From Paludisphaera mucosa (lineage in GTDB: Bacteria; Planctomycetota; Planctomycetia; Isosphaerales; Isosphaeraceae), in NCBI RefSeq assembly GCF_029589435.1, contig NZ_JARRAG010000002.1, positions 3,844,001 to 3,908,000 on the forward strand: 64,000 nt of DNA. The letters run 5' to 3'. The notes under the pieces are model-generated. The model saw only the letters and a list, made by a program, of their open reading frames with translations, had not been told where the DNA came from and did not search any database. Shown here in pieces: positions 24,605-33,829 of the stretch. The translations under genes and the position numbers were made by a program. Every line of letters starts with the position of its first letter. The stretch's first letter is position 1.

Positions 24605-27226
24605 CAGGATGCGGGTGCCCCCCCGCTTCATGAGCAGGCTCGGCGTCCGTCCCTGGCCAACCGCCTCGCCCGTCAGGGCGTCGACGAGTCCCTCCCGATC
24701 CGTCGGCAGGCGGAGCCGAACCTCGCCGTCCTGGCTGGCGTGGAGGACGAGGAACGGCCCGCCGGCGTAGACGTTGCAGTCGACCTCCGTGTAGAGGTGG
24801 ACGCCGGCGTTCCGGGCAGCCAGCCGCACCAGCTCCGAGGTCAGCCCCGGGGCGCCGACGAACAGCGAGAACGCCGGCCCCGTCGTCCCCGGCCGCAGCG
24901 CGACGGCCGTCGAGCCGTCCGGGTAGCGGGCCAGGATCTCGGTCGAACGGGCGTCGGCCGCCGCGAAGGTCGGGACGACCTGCCGGTCGACGCCGAAGGC
25001 CTTCGAGAGCCCGATCGCCCGGCCGGCCTCGGTCGGCTCGGCCCAGGCCTTCGCGGCCAGGCTGGGCCTCAGGTCGAAGCCGGTCAGCTCGCGCATCGCC
25101 TCGGTCGAGGGGACGTCGCCGTCGAACCAGCCGGGGGCGTAGCACCAGACGACCCCCTTGCCCCGCGTCGCCCATCGCAGCCCGGCGCGTTGCTCGGCGG
25201 TCAGGCTCCAGGCGTCGAGGATCACGTAGAGCCGGGCGTCGACCTTGCCCGCGATCACGTCGTCGAGCAGATACTGGCCGTATGGCGCGCCGGCCCTCCC
25301 CAGCGCGCCGCGGGCCTCGTAGACGGCGGGACGGCTGACGACCTGGCCGCCGGCCGCGACCCGCGTGAGGCTCGCCTCGTCGAGCACGGCGGCGATCTCG
25401 AGGCGGTAGGCGACGGGGTCTTCGAGCAGCGGGCGGTCGATGGCTTCCAGCCGCCGCATCTCGTCCCACAGCCGGCGGTCGTTGAACCAGCCGGTCGCGC
25501 CGAGGTCCATCCACCAGGTCGCGAAGTTCCGCACGGCCTCCTGGCCGACGTTGCGGAGGAGCATCGAGTTGGTGTCCTCGAGCGAGTCGGCCCCCGCCTC
25601 GGCCCCCGGGAACGTGCTGGTGGGGGCGAGATAGGTCCGGGTGTCGTCCTCGTTGAGCCACATCTTGCCCGCGAGCGCGACGCTCTCTGCGGCGGTCATC
25701 GCGGGCGCGCCCTGACCCAGGCCGCGGTCGAAGTACGAGATCGGCGAGCAGAGGACGTCGACGTCCGGCGAATCGAGGACCCGTCGCAAAGCGTAGTGGC
25801 CCGAGATCGCCGGGCCGTTGACGATGGCCCCGAACTCGAAGACGTAGCCGTAGAAGAAGACCACGAGCTTCCGCCCGCCCGAGGCCTCGCGCACCGCCTT
25901 GGCGAGGGTCAGGACGCAGTCGGCCATGGCCTCCTGCTGGAACGTCGACCAGTCGAGGATCGGCTTCTCCGTGACGGGGTCGCGGAAGATCCCCCGGGGC
26001 GCGGCGTGCCGCTCCTGCGGCGAGGGGACGGCGGCCGCGTCGAGGCGGACAGCGGGGTCGCTCCAGGCCTTCCGCAGGGCGTCGTCCGTCTGGTACCGCG
26101 ATCGAAGCCAGCCGCGCCAGGCGACCAGGTCGGCCGGCGCGTAGCCGCTGAGGGGCTGGCTCCAGGTCTCCTGATAGAACCACTCGCCGGTATTCTGGCC
26201 GGTCGGGTGGTAGCCGGCGACGTGGTCGCCGAACTTCTCCTCGACGTGCTCCACCAGCGCCCGCAATCGGGCGGCGGCGTCCTCGCGGAACTGAGGCGAG
26301 GCGGGCACGGCGTCCTTCCGCGCGCCGTCCTCCCACTTCATGACGGCGTCGGGATGCTTCACGGTCCACCAGCTCGGCGGGTACAGGCCGACCCGAGGGA
26401 GCAGCAACGCCCGGGGATTGACGCGGAGGACCTGCTCGCAGGCCGAGTCGCAGGCCGACCAGTCGGCGGGCTTGCCGGGTTCGGGCCAGGGGAGGTCGAG
26501 CGGGAAGCTGACGAAGTCGACGCCGGCGTCGGCCGCGAGCTTGATCTCGTCCTCATACGGCCCCGGGGGCCCGCCGAGGTAGACGAAGCTCGAGCCGGGG
26601 CGGTAGAACCCCAGCGTCAGCTCGCGCGGGACGCTCGACCGGACCCAGAACGTCACCTCGTAACGATGGCCCTTCTCGAGCTTGAGCCGCGTCTGGTGGA
26701 AGACGTGGAAGTCGGGCCACTCGCCCCCCTTCGCCGGCGGCCGGAGGGCGATCCGGAGCCCCGCCGAGCCCCCCTTCCCCACGCCCGGCTGGACGCCCGC
26801 CGCGCCGACGGTGTTCTGCTCGCCGGTCGGCCAGAAGGTCCAGTCCTTCGCGAACCCGTCGGGCCCTTGCTCGAAATCGCGGAGCGGGATGACCGCGCGG
26901 CCTTCGCCCAGGTCCACGACGCGAAGGTCGTCGACGTCGACCTCGCCGGGCTTCGCGCCGCAGCGGAAATGCAGCGTCCCGTTCTCGGCCGACTCGGCGG
27001 CGACGAACTCGAAGCGGATCGCCTTCGCCTCGGGCCCGATCGGGATCGGCGCCGAGCCCGGGATCCCGAAGAACATCCGCGCCCGCACCGGCCGGCCGTC
27101 GACGACGAGCCGAGGCGCGCCGTTGCGGACCTCCACGCGGACGGTCAGGGCCACCGCCGAGGAGGCGGTCAGGAAGGCCGCGGCGAGCGCGGCGAGCGAC
27201 GCAGTAGGGCCGAGAGTTCGCCGCAT
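24593..27226 (-). CDS. large secreted protein, probable clan GH-A glycoside hydrolase with N-terminal binding domain
   Basis: 877 residues with a signal peptide (TASLAALAAAFLTASSAVA). Residues about 30-230 look like a carbohydrate-binding jelly-roll (FHVFHQTRLKLEKGHRYEVT, then FWVRSSVPRELTLGFYRPGS). The middle, about 235-560, reads as a TIM barrel, with DAGVDFVSFPLDLPWPEPG, PRVGLYPPSWWTVKHPDAVM and GYHPTGQNTGEWFYQETWSQ, where the NTGEW Glu is at the place of a GH42/GH35 acid-base. SYFDRGLGQGAP and KMWLNEDDTRT are likely active-site loops. The C-terminal part (about 640-870) resembles the trimerisation and beta domains of GH42. The substrate is unknown and the family assignment is by fold pattern only. 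Confidence 0.7.
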   Translation of the reverse strand: MRRTLGPTASLAALAAAFLTASSAVALTVRVEVRNGAPRLVVDGRPVRARMFFGIPGSAPIPIGPEAKAIRFEFVAAESAENGTLHFRCGAKPGEVDVDDLRVVDLGEGRAVIPLRDFEQGPDGFAKDWTFWPTGEQNTVGAAGVQPGVGKGGSAGLRIALRPPAKGGEWPDFHVFHQTRLKLEKGHRYEVTFWVRSSVPRELTLGFYRPGSSFVYLGGPPGPYEDEIKLAADAGVDFVSFPLDLPWPEPGKPADWSACDSACEQVLRVNPRALLLPRVGLYPPSWWTVKHPDAVMKWEDGARKDAVPASPQFREDAAARLRALVEHVEEKFGDHVAGYHPTGQNTGEWFYQETWSQPLSGYAPADLVAWRGWLRSRYQTDDALRKAWSDPAVRLDAAAVPSPQERHAAPRGIFRDPVTEKPILDWSTFQQEAMADCVLTLAKAVREASGGRKLVVFFYGYVFEFGAIVNGPAISGHYALRRVLDSPDVDVLCSPISYFDRGLGQGAPAMTAAESVALAGKMWLNEDDTRTYLAPTSTFPGAEAGADSLEDTNSMLLRNVGQEAVRNFATWWMDLGATGWFNDRRLWDEMRRLEAIDRPLLEDPVAYRLEIAAVLDEASLTRVAAGGQVVSRPAVYEARGALGRAGAPYGQYLLDDVIAGKVDARLYVILDAWSLTAEQRAGLRWATRGKGVVWCYAPGWFDGDVPSTEAMRELTGFDLRPSLAAKAWAEPTEAGRAIGLSKAFGVDRQVVPTFAAADARSTEILARYPDGSTAVALRPGTTGPAFSLFVGAPGLTSELVRLAARNAGVHLYTEVDCNVYAGGPFLVLHASQDGEVRLRLPTDREGLVDALTGEAVGQGRTPSLLMKRGGTRILRFP

Positions 27227-27288
27227 GGAGAGGCCTCCAGAGTGCCGGGCCGCCGGAGGCGGACGAGCACGAGGCCCGACGGGATTCT

Positions 27289-27330
27289 CTTCTCCCCCCG
27301 GGAGAAGGTGGCCGCAGGCCGGATGAGGGT
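27289..27330 (-). repeat. REP-like repeat, copy A
   Basis: Read on the minus strand: CCCTCATCCGGCCTGCGGCC then ACCTTCTCCC and a stem-loop CTTCTCCC/GGGAGAAG. It matches copies at 27389-27433 and 62510-62556. It lies in the 284-bp gap between the GH-like gene and fusA. Confidence 0.7.
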
Positions 27331-27388
27331 CGTCTGAGTTCGGGGGCAGTATGGCGTGGGGTGAGGACGGCCTTCGCGAAGCGCCGCG

Positions 27389-27433
27389 CCCTCATCCGGC
27401 CCTGGCGGGCCGCCTTCTCCCGGCGGGAGAAGG
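27389..27433 (+). repeat. REP-like repeat, copy B
   Basis: CCCTCATCCGGCCCTGGCGG, then GCCGCCTTCTCCC and GGCGGGAGAAGG. It is in opposite orientation to copy A, about 60 bp apart, so the pair forms a large inverted repeat downstream of fusA. Confidence 0.7.
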
Positions 27434-27510
27434 CGAGTGCCGGCCGGACTCGGAGGGGGTCGAGGCCCATCCTACTCCCGTCCACCGCGCGTCCCAAGGG
27501 GGGACCGTCC

Positions 27511-29634
27511 TCAGCCGGTGAGGGCTTCGAGCATGCTCTCGGGGGCGGCGGCGTATTCGAGGGGCTCCATGGTGTAGCTGGCCCGGCCCTGGGAGAGGCT
27601 GCGGACGGCCGTCGAGTAGCCGAACATCTCCTTCAGCGGCGCGCGGGCGTCGATGACCATAAGCTTGCCGCGCGAGGACGTGCGCTCGATCAGCGCGCGA
27701 CGGCTGGCGAGGTCGGCGGTGATGTTGCCCAGGTAGTCCTCGGGGGTGACGACCTCCAGGCGCATGATCGGTTCCAGGAGGACGGGCCCGGCTTCCTCGA
27801 TCGCCTTGCGGAGGGCGTCGGACGCGGCGAACCGGAAGGCCATGTCGTTCGAGTCGACGTCGTGGTAGTCGCCGTCGACGAGCGTGATTTTGAGGTCGAC
27901 GAGCGGATAGCCCGTCTTGCCGCCAGATTTGGCCTCCTCGCGCAGGCCCGACTCGATGGCCGGAACGTACTCGCCGGGGATCACGCCCCCCTTCATCTTG
28001 TTGGCGAAGTGGACGACCGGGGCCCCCTTGGGCTGGACCTCGGGCTCGACGTCGATCTTGACCCGGGCGTACATCCCCGTGCCGCCGGTCTGGCGGATGC
28101 AGGTCCCCTCGATCCGCTTGACGGCCTTCTTGACCGTCTCGCGATAGCTCACGCGGGGCCGGCCGACGTGGACCTTCAGCTTGAAGTCGCGCGTCATCCG
28201 GTTCTTGAGGATCTCCAGGTGCAGCTCGCCCATGCCCGAGATCAGGGTCTGGCCGGTCTCCTCGTTGACCTTGAAGGTGAACGTCGGGTCCTCGCGGGCC
28301 AGGGCGTTGAGCGTGTCGGAGAGCTTCCCCTTGTCGGCCGAGCTGACGGGCTCGATCGACATGCTGATGACCGTCTCGGGGAACTCGATCCGCTCCAGCA
28401 GGATCGGATGCGTGGCGTCGCACAGGGTGTCGCCGGTGACGGCCTTCTTGAGGCCCACGACACCGACGATGTCGCCGGCGATCGCCTCGTTGATCTGCTC
28501 GCGGTCGTCGGCCCGGATGTGGTAGAGCCGCGAACAGTTCTCCTTCTCCTCGCGGCCCGGGTTGTAGGCGCGGCTGCCGGCCTTGAGGATCCCCGAGTAC
28601 ACCCGCACGAACGACAGGTCGCCGTGGGCGTCGTTGGTGATCTTGAACACCAGCCCGGAGAAGGGCTCGTCGGGGCTGGGCCGCCGCGACAGTTCGTTCC
28701 CCTTCTTGGGGTGGATGCCGACGATCGGCGGCTTGTCGAGCGGGCTCGGCAGGTAGTACGAGACCGCGTCCAATAGCTGCTGCACGCCGACGTACTTGAA
28801 GCTCGACCCGCAGAGCACCGGCTGCGCGCCGCCGGTCAGGGTGGCGCGGCGGAGCGCCTGGTGGATCATGTCGGTCGTCAGCTCGGCCCCGTCGAGGTGG
28901 CCCATGTACTGCTCGGCGAAGGTCTCGTCGTACTCGGAGAGCGAGTTCAGCATCGTCTCGCGCCAGGCGTCGGCTTCGAGCCGGAGGTCGTCGGGGATCT
29001 CCTGGACCGTGAAGGTGGAGCCCAGGTCCTCGGTCTTGAAGAAGAGGGCCTTCATGCCGATCAGGTCGATGAGGCCCTGGAAGGCCCCCATCGAGCCTTC
29101 GGGCCCGGCCCCGATCGGGATCTGGAGCGGGATCGGGTGGCTGTCGAGGCGATCGGACACCTCCTGGAAGACCCGGTCGAACTCGGCGCCGATCCGGTCC
29201 ATCTTGTTGATGAAGCAGATCCGCGGGACGTGGTACTTGCTCGCCTGCCGCCAGACGGTCTCGCTCTGGGCCTCGACGCCCTCGACGCCCGAGAAGATCA
29301 CGACCGCGCCGTCGAGCACCCGCAGCGAGCGCTCGACCTCGGCGGTGAAGTCGACGTGGCCGGGTGTGTCGATGATGTTGATCGTGGTTGGGAGACCGTC
29401 GGCGTCCTTCCAGTGGCAGGTGATCGCGGCGGCGACGATGGTGATCCCGCGCTCGCGTTCCTCTTCCAGGTAGTCGGTGACGGTGTTCCCCTTGTCGACG
29501 TCGCCCATCCGGTGGATCTCGCCGGTGTAGTAGAGGATCCGCTCGGTGGTCGTCGTCTTGCCGGCGTCGATGTGGGCGATGATCCCGATGTTGCGAATCC
29601 GGCGTAAATTCGTCGTGACGTCGTCGCTGGCCAT
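27511..29634 (-). CDS. fusA: translation elongation factor G
   Basis: A GTPase that drives translocation on the ribosome. The ATG at 29634 gives 707 residues and the canonical start; the open frame continues upstream to 31665 only because it overlaps the next gene's antisense. G1 is AHIDAGKTTTTERILYYTG, switch II is DTPGHVDFTAEVERSLRVLD, and NKMD is in CFINKMDRIGAEFDRV. Domain IV begins at RPRVSYRETV with the GGTGMYARVKIDVEP block, and PIMRLEVVTPEDYLG leads to the end. It stands about 25 kb away from rpsL-rpsG (54.6 kb) instead of following rpsG as in many bacteria. No tuf gene is adjacent. Confidence 0.96.
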   Translation of the reverse strand: MASDDVTTNLRRIRNIGIIAHIDAGKTTTTERILYYTGEIHRMGDVDKGNTVTDYLEEERERGITIVAAAITCHWKDADGLPTTINIIDTPGHVDFTAEVERSLRVLDGAVVIFSGVEGVEAQSETVWRQASKYHVPRICFINKMDRIGAEFDRVFQEVSDRLDSHPIPLQIPIGAGPEGSMGAFQGLIDLIGMKALFFKTEDLGSTFTVQEIPDDLRLEADAWRETMLNSLSEYDETFAEQYMGHLDGAELTTDMIHQALRRATLTGGAQPVLCGSSFKYVGVQQLLDAVSYYLPSPLDKPPIVGIHPKKGNELSRRPSPDEPFSGLVFKITNDAHGDLSFVRVYSGILKAGSRAYNPGREEKENCSRLYHIRADDREQINEAIAGDIVGVVGLKKAVTGDTLCDATHPILLERIEFPETVISMSIEPVSSADKGKLSDTLNALAREDPTFTFKVNEETGQTLISGMGELHLEILKNRMTRDFKLKVHVGRPRVSYRETVKKAVKRIEGTCIRQTGGTGMYARVKIDVEPEVQPKGAPVVHFANKMKGGVIPGEYVPAIESGLREEAKSGGKTGYPLVDLKITLVDGDYHDVDSNDMAFRFAASDALRKAIEEAGPVLLEPIMRLEVVTPEDYLGNITADLASRRALIERTSSRGKLMVIDARAPLKEMFGYSTAVRSLSQGRASYTMEPLEYAAAPESMLEALTG

Positions 29635-29720
29635 GATCGTCTCGTTCCGCGCACGGGGTGTGGACGCGGTCCGAGCGACCGCGGCGTGGGCTTCCAGCTT
29701 ACCGGCTCCCGCCGCGGGAA

Positions 29721-32700
29721 TCAGCGCGAATGGCCGTCGGGGCCCCCCGCCGGGCGGGTCTGGAAGGCGCGGAGATAGGCCGCGTAGGCGTCGTCGAGCG
29801 GCCGGGAGGCCGCCGGGTCGGCGAACGGGTAGTCGGGCATCGCGCGCCAGGGGAGCGGCCCGACGGCGTCGCTGCCGGCCGTGAACGGGTCGGCGTCCTT
29901 GCAATAGCCGACCGACCGCAGCACGAAGCTCCGCCGCCAGCCCTGGGGCAGCGGGGGCAGGGAATCGGCCGCGAACTCGACGCGCGCCTCGTCGCCGGGG
30001 CCGACCACGCACAGCCGATCGTCGTCGGCCCGCAGCAGCGACGCGACGTCGCCGAACCGCGTGAGCTTGCCCGCCATCCGGGCCAGCGGGGCCGGGTCGA
30101 TGTAGTCGTAGTCGTAGACCAGGGGCAGGCGGCCGTCGGGCGAGACCTCGCGGGTGTAGCCGCGGGCGCCCAGCGAGGCGCGGGCGACTTCCAGGCGGGT
30201 CGTCCGCAGCGACCTCTCGGCGTCGGCGTCGCGGACGGCGACGAACGCCTGGTCGTAGTAGCACTCCATGTTCGTCCGGATCCGGAGCACGCAGCGCCGG
30301 CCGGCGAGCTTGCCCGTCAGGTCGAGAGTCGTCATCCGGGGCAGGCCCGCCGGGTAGCCGGCGTGGGGCTCGATCACCCGCCACGAGCCGTCGTCGCCGA
30401 GCCGCTCGATCGTCGGCGTCGCGAGCGCGACCCCGGCCGTCGCGGCGGCGTAGTTCGTCTGCGAGTACGGGTACTCGACCCAGCCGGCCAGGGCCAGGAT
30501 CAGGCGATCGTCCGGGCCGTAGCCCGCCAGGCGGTCGCCGAAGTCCAGGACGATCCCGTGCTCCTCGGCGTACCCCACCCAGCCGGCGAGACGTGCGAGG
30601 CCGTCGACCGTGTTCCGATCCCAATACTTCAGGGACTCGGTCGCGTCGCGGCCCTTGAGGTCGGTCGCGCGGACGGGCTCGACGGCCGTCCGCCAGGCCC
30701 GCAGCTCGCCCGTCGGACGGGGCCCGGCGGGGGCGAAACGCTCGTCGAGCGCGACGGAGACGCCGGGCGGACGGTCGACGACGTCGAGCGTCAGGTGGTC
30801 GAGGTACGCGACCTCGTCCATGGGCTCGGTGATCGCGATCCGGTAGACGCCCTGCTCCGGCTTCAGTTGATCCTCGGCGATGGCCACCGACTCGTCGCGG
30901 TCGGGCTGACCGTAGACGCCGGGGGCGACGAGGTAACCCAGGCCGCCGCCGCCGAGGAAGTCGCCGAGGCAGACGAACCGCTCGCCGTTCCACGTGAAAA
31001 GCACCGGGCAGCTCCCGGTCTTGCGGTTCCGCTCGGCCAGCTCCAGGCGCTGATCGCCGGCCACGTTCAGCTCGGCCTGCATCACGCCGTCGGGCCAGAG
31101 GACGTGGACCACGTCGGCCGCCGGCCGGTCCTTCAGGCCGATCACGACCGGGCCTGGCGCCGACCCCAGCCCGGCGACGGGCGTGGTGTGGTCGTACGAT
31201 GCGTCGATCCCCCGCGCCTGGACGCTCACCTTCGCGCCGATGGCGTGGGGGTTCGTGCGCATCAGCTCGGGCTGGACCCGCCAGCGGCCTCCCAGGTCGA
31301 GGGCCAGCCAACGATTGCCGTTGCCCAGGTTCGTCGCTAGCGCCGGCGGGCCGCCGGCGGGGACGATGAGCAGGTCGGGCAGCGGATCTCCCGCCAGGTC
31401 GACGATCGCGAGACCCTCGGCCGACTCGGCGAGGACGGGCGCTTGCTGGGCCCCCAAGCGCGTCCCCTCGTTCCGCAGCCAGACGACGGGCGGCTCCGTC
31501 TTCCCAGTGTTCAGCGATCGGGGACGGAGGCCGACGAGGTCGAACCGGCCGTCGAGATCGAGGTCGGCGGCGGCGGCCGAACGCCACCAGTGGCCCGGGT
31601 TGGGGAACGTCTCGAACGTCGGTGCGAGGTCGGCGGCCGGCGACCGCTTCGTCACGTTCCGCCACGCGTTCAGGTGATGGCCGGCCGGCGCGACGAGGTC
31701 GGGTAAGCCGTCGTTGTCGAGGTCCACCGACAGCAGGGACGAAGTACGCGGGGGGCTGGACGGCGAGTCGGGGGCGCTCAAGCCCTGCACCGGGACGGAG
31801 CGGAAACGCCCGAGTCGCTCGTTGAGGACGGCTATCGGCGCCGCGTCGTCGGCCGCGAGGATCAGGTCCAGGTCGCGGTCGCCGTCGAAGTCGGCGAGGG
31901 CGAGGCCCGTGTGCCGCCGGGCCTCGCCCGTCAGAGCCTCCTCGCCGGTCCAGGGGACGAGGGAGATCGAGAGGCCGGCCGTCGTCGACACGTTGTCGGC
32001 GGTCGCCAGAGGCGTCCAGGCCGGCTGGGGCTTGCCGGGGAGGGCCGGGGGCCGGCCGTCGTTTCGGTAGGCCGCGTTCGCCACGCCGGGCGGCGGTTCG
32101 ACTTGGTCACGTGGGGCGCCTTCGACGCTGAGGACGCCACCGGTGCTGAAGGCGTCGCCGGCTCGATCGGCGGTCGTGTAGTTGACGACGTAGAGGTCCA
32201 GGTCCCCGTCCTGGTCGAGGTCGAGCCAGCGTGCGGTCAACGAGAGCGCGGGCGGGCCTTCGGGCTTGAGGCTCGCGGTCAGGTCCTCGAAGCTCGCGCC
32301 GTCCCTGTTGCGGAAGAGCCTGTCGCCCAGCCCCGTCAGGTACAGGTCGATGCGGCGGTCGGCGTCGAAGTCGGCCGCGGCCACGCCGGCGCTCGCGCGG
32401 TCGTCGGGGAGGCCGAACGCCGCGGTGGCGTCCTCGAAGCCGACCTCGCCCTTGTTCACCAACAGGGCGTCGCGCGGGCCCTTGGGGCCGACGACGGCGG
32501 CGGTCAGGTAGAGGTCGAGGCGACCGTCGCCGTCGGCGTCGAACGGAGCGACGGCGGCCCCGAACCGATCGCGGATCCGGCCGATCGGGGCCTTGTCGCC
32601 GGTGAAGTCGGCGGGGGTCGCCCAGCGGTCGCCGTCGGCGAGGTTCACCTTCAGCGGAACGACAGCATCGAACCGGGGGGCCGGCGCGGGGGCGGGGCCG

Positions 32701-33551
32701 TCCGGCTTCGGGCTCGGGAACGGCGAGGCGATCGCGCCATAGCGGCCCATCTCGCCGTAGGCGGTCTCGACGACGTCGCCGGGGCCGGGGACGGCTCCCG
32801 GGCGGTCGGGGTCGAGCAGTTGCCAGCGCTTGAGGACTTCTCGCTGCTTGTCGGGCTGGCCGTTCATCCGGTAGGCGAAGGCGAGCGGGTAGAGCGCGGA
32901 GGCGAGGTAGGGGTCGACCGCCAGGGCCCTGTTGAGGAGTTCGACCTTGCGCGGGGCCTCGGCCGGGCCGACGGGCAGGTTGGGGTCCTCGACGTTGGTG
33001 ACGGTGTTCGCGGCCCAGAGCCACGAGGCGGCGTCGAGCGGGTCGATCTCGGCGACCTTCAGGAAGAGGGGATGCGCATCGGCGGCCCGCCCTTGCTGGG
33101 CCAGGACCACCCCCTTGCAGAACAGGGCGCGAGGGTCTTCGGGCTTGCGGTCGAGCACGCCCTGGAGCAGCCCGAGAGCCTCGTCGAAGTTCGACGGCGG
33201 CTGTTCGCCGCCGGCCTTCTTGGCCTCCGCCGCCTGGACGCCGCTGTCGTTCAGCAGGGCGATCGCCAGGTTGACGGCCCCGGCCGACCAGTCGGGAGCC
33301 AGCCGGTGGATCTCGCGGAACGCCTCGGCGGCCTTGCGGTACTCGTACTGCTCCATGAGGCCCAGGCCCCGGAACTGCGCGGCCATCACGGCGTCGAGCT
33401 TGTCCGCCGGGATCTCGTCCGCCTTCCGGGTTTCAGCCTCGGCCTCCGCCTTCGACGGCGGGACGGCCGAAGGCTCGGGAGTCCGACCGCAGCCGGCGAG
33501 CAGTCCGAGCAGGGGCAAAAAGGGCCGGAACCGGCGTGATGCGAAACCCAT
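29721..33551 (-). CDS. giant lipoprotein with TPR repeats, FG-GAP/VCBS-like repeats and an ASPIC/UnbV-like domain
   Basis: 1276 residues. The signal sequence ends in the lipobox LLGLLAGC, so it should be lipid-anchored outside the inner membrane. Residues about 45-245 carry TPR-like units (AAEAFREIHRLAPDWSAGAV and KVAEIDPLDAASWLWAAN). From about 310 to 720 there are several calcium-binding-style FG-GAP repeats, such as AVAPFDADGDGRLDLYLTA, AAADFDADRRIDLYLTGLGD and LDLDQDGDLDLYVVNY. The segment NRWLALDLGGRW then NPHAIGAKVSVQARG matches the ASPIC/UnbV domain that follows FG-GAP propellers. The C-terminal ~400 residues are unassigned. It is likely a surface protein for binding or adhesion. It lies downstream of a small lipoprotein, an amidase and a TPR protein on the same strand. 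Confidence 0.8.
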   Translation of the reverse strand: MGFASRRFRPFLPLLGLLAGCGRTPEPSAVPPSKAEAEAETRKADEIPADKLDAVMAAQFRGLGLMEQYEYRKAAEAFREIHRLAPDWSAGAVNLAIALLNDSGVQAAEAKKAGGEQPPSNFDEALGLLQGVLDRKPEDPRALFCKGVVLAQQGRAADAHPLFLKVAEIDPLDAASWLWAANTVTNVEDPNLPVGPAEAPRKVELLNRALAVDPYLASALYPLAFAYRMNGQPDKQREVLKRWQLLDPDRPGAVPGPGDVVETAYGEMGRYGAIASPFPSPKPDGPAPAPAPRFDAVVPLKVNLADGDRWATPADFTGDKAPIGRIRDRFGAAVAPFDADGDGRLDLYLTAAVVGPKGPRDALLVNKGEVGFEDATAAFGLPDDRASAGVAAADFDADRRIDLYLTGLGDRLFRNRDGASFEDLTASLKPEGPPALSLTARWLDLDQDGDLDLYVVNYTTADRAGDAFSTGGVLSVEGAPRDQVEPPPGVANAAYRNDGRPPALPGKPQPAWTPLATADNVSTTAGLSISLVPWTGEEALTGEARRHTGLALADFDGDRDLDLILAADDAAPIAVLNERLGRFRSVPVQGLSAPDSPSSPPRTSSLLSVDLDNDGLPDLVAPAGHHLNAWRNVTKRSPAADLAPTFETFPNPGHWWRSAAAADLDLDGRFDLVGLRPRSLNTGKTEPPVVWLRNEGTRLGAQQAPVLAESAEGLAIVDLAGDPLPDLLIVPAGGPPALATNLGNGNRWLALDLGGRWRVQPELMRTNPHAIGAKVSVQARGIDASYDHTTPVAGLGSAPGPVVIGLKDRPAADVVHVLWPDGVMQAELNVAGDQRLELAERNRKTGSCPVLFTWNGERFVCLGDFLGGGGLGYLVAPGVYGQPDRDESVAIAEDQLKPEQGVYRIAITEPMDEVAYLDHLTLDVVDRPPGVSVALDERFAPAGPRPTGELRAWRTAVEPVRATDLKGRDATESLKYWDRNTVDGLARLAGWVGYAEEHGIVLDFGDRLAGYGPDDRLILALAGWVEYPYSQTNYAAATAGVALATPTIERLGDDGSWRVIEPHAGYPAGLPRMTTLDLTGKLAGRRCVLRIRTNMECYYDQAFVAVRDADAERSLRTTRLEVARASLGARGYTREVSPDGRLPLVYDYDYIDPAPLARMAGKLTRFGDVASLLRADDDRLCVVGPGDEARVEFAADSLPPLPQGWRRSFVLRSVGYCKDADPFTAGSDAVGPLPWRAMPDYPFADPAASRPLDDAYAAYLRAFQTRPAGGPDGHSR

Positions 33552-33647
33552 GAGAAGCGACCTCGGGAGAGAGAGCCGGCTTGCCTGGAGAGGAGGATGC
33601 GGCGACCGAAGGGTGGAGGGACGGCGCCGAAGTCCCGAGGCCGTCCC

Positions 33648-33809
33648 TCAGTCCTGAGGATGCGACGGGACGGGTTCGAGGCGGGCCAGCTTCGGCAGCC
33701 CCTGGCCTCGGGGCGGCGCTTTGGGGACCTCCGTCGGTTCCTCCTCGCCGCCGCAGCCGGCCAGGGCGAGCGAGAGGATCCCGGGCGCGAACAGGAACCA
33801 ACGGCGCAT
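33648..33809 (-). CDS. small lipoprotein, unknown function
   Basis: A 53-residue protein starting at the ATG at 33809. It has a basic N-terminus, a hydrophobic core and a lipobox (SLALAGC), followed by an acidic and Pro-rich tail (GGEEEPTEVPKAPP). A longer start at 33833 would overlap the amidase stop. It sits 20 bp after the amidase and about 95 bp before the giant lipoprotein. No homologue is recognised; it could be a small partner or spacer lipoprotein of the cluster. Confidence 0.65.
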   Translation of the reverse strand: MRRWFLFAPGILSLALAGCGGEEEPTEVPKAPPRGQGLPKLARLEPVPSHPQD

Positions 33810-33829
33810 GGGCGGAGTCCTCGCGAGTC

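Noticed and set aside
27511-31665. A 1384-residue open frame extending fusA upstream
   Set aside because: EF-G starts at the ATG at 29634. The extra part is out-of-frame sequence of the neighbouring lipoprotein gene.
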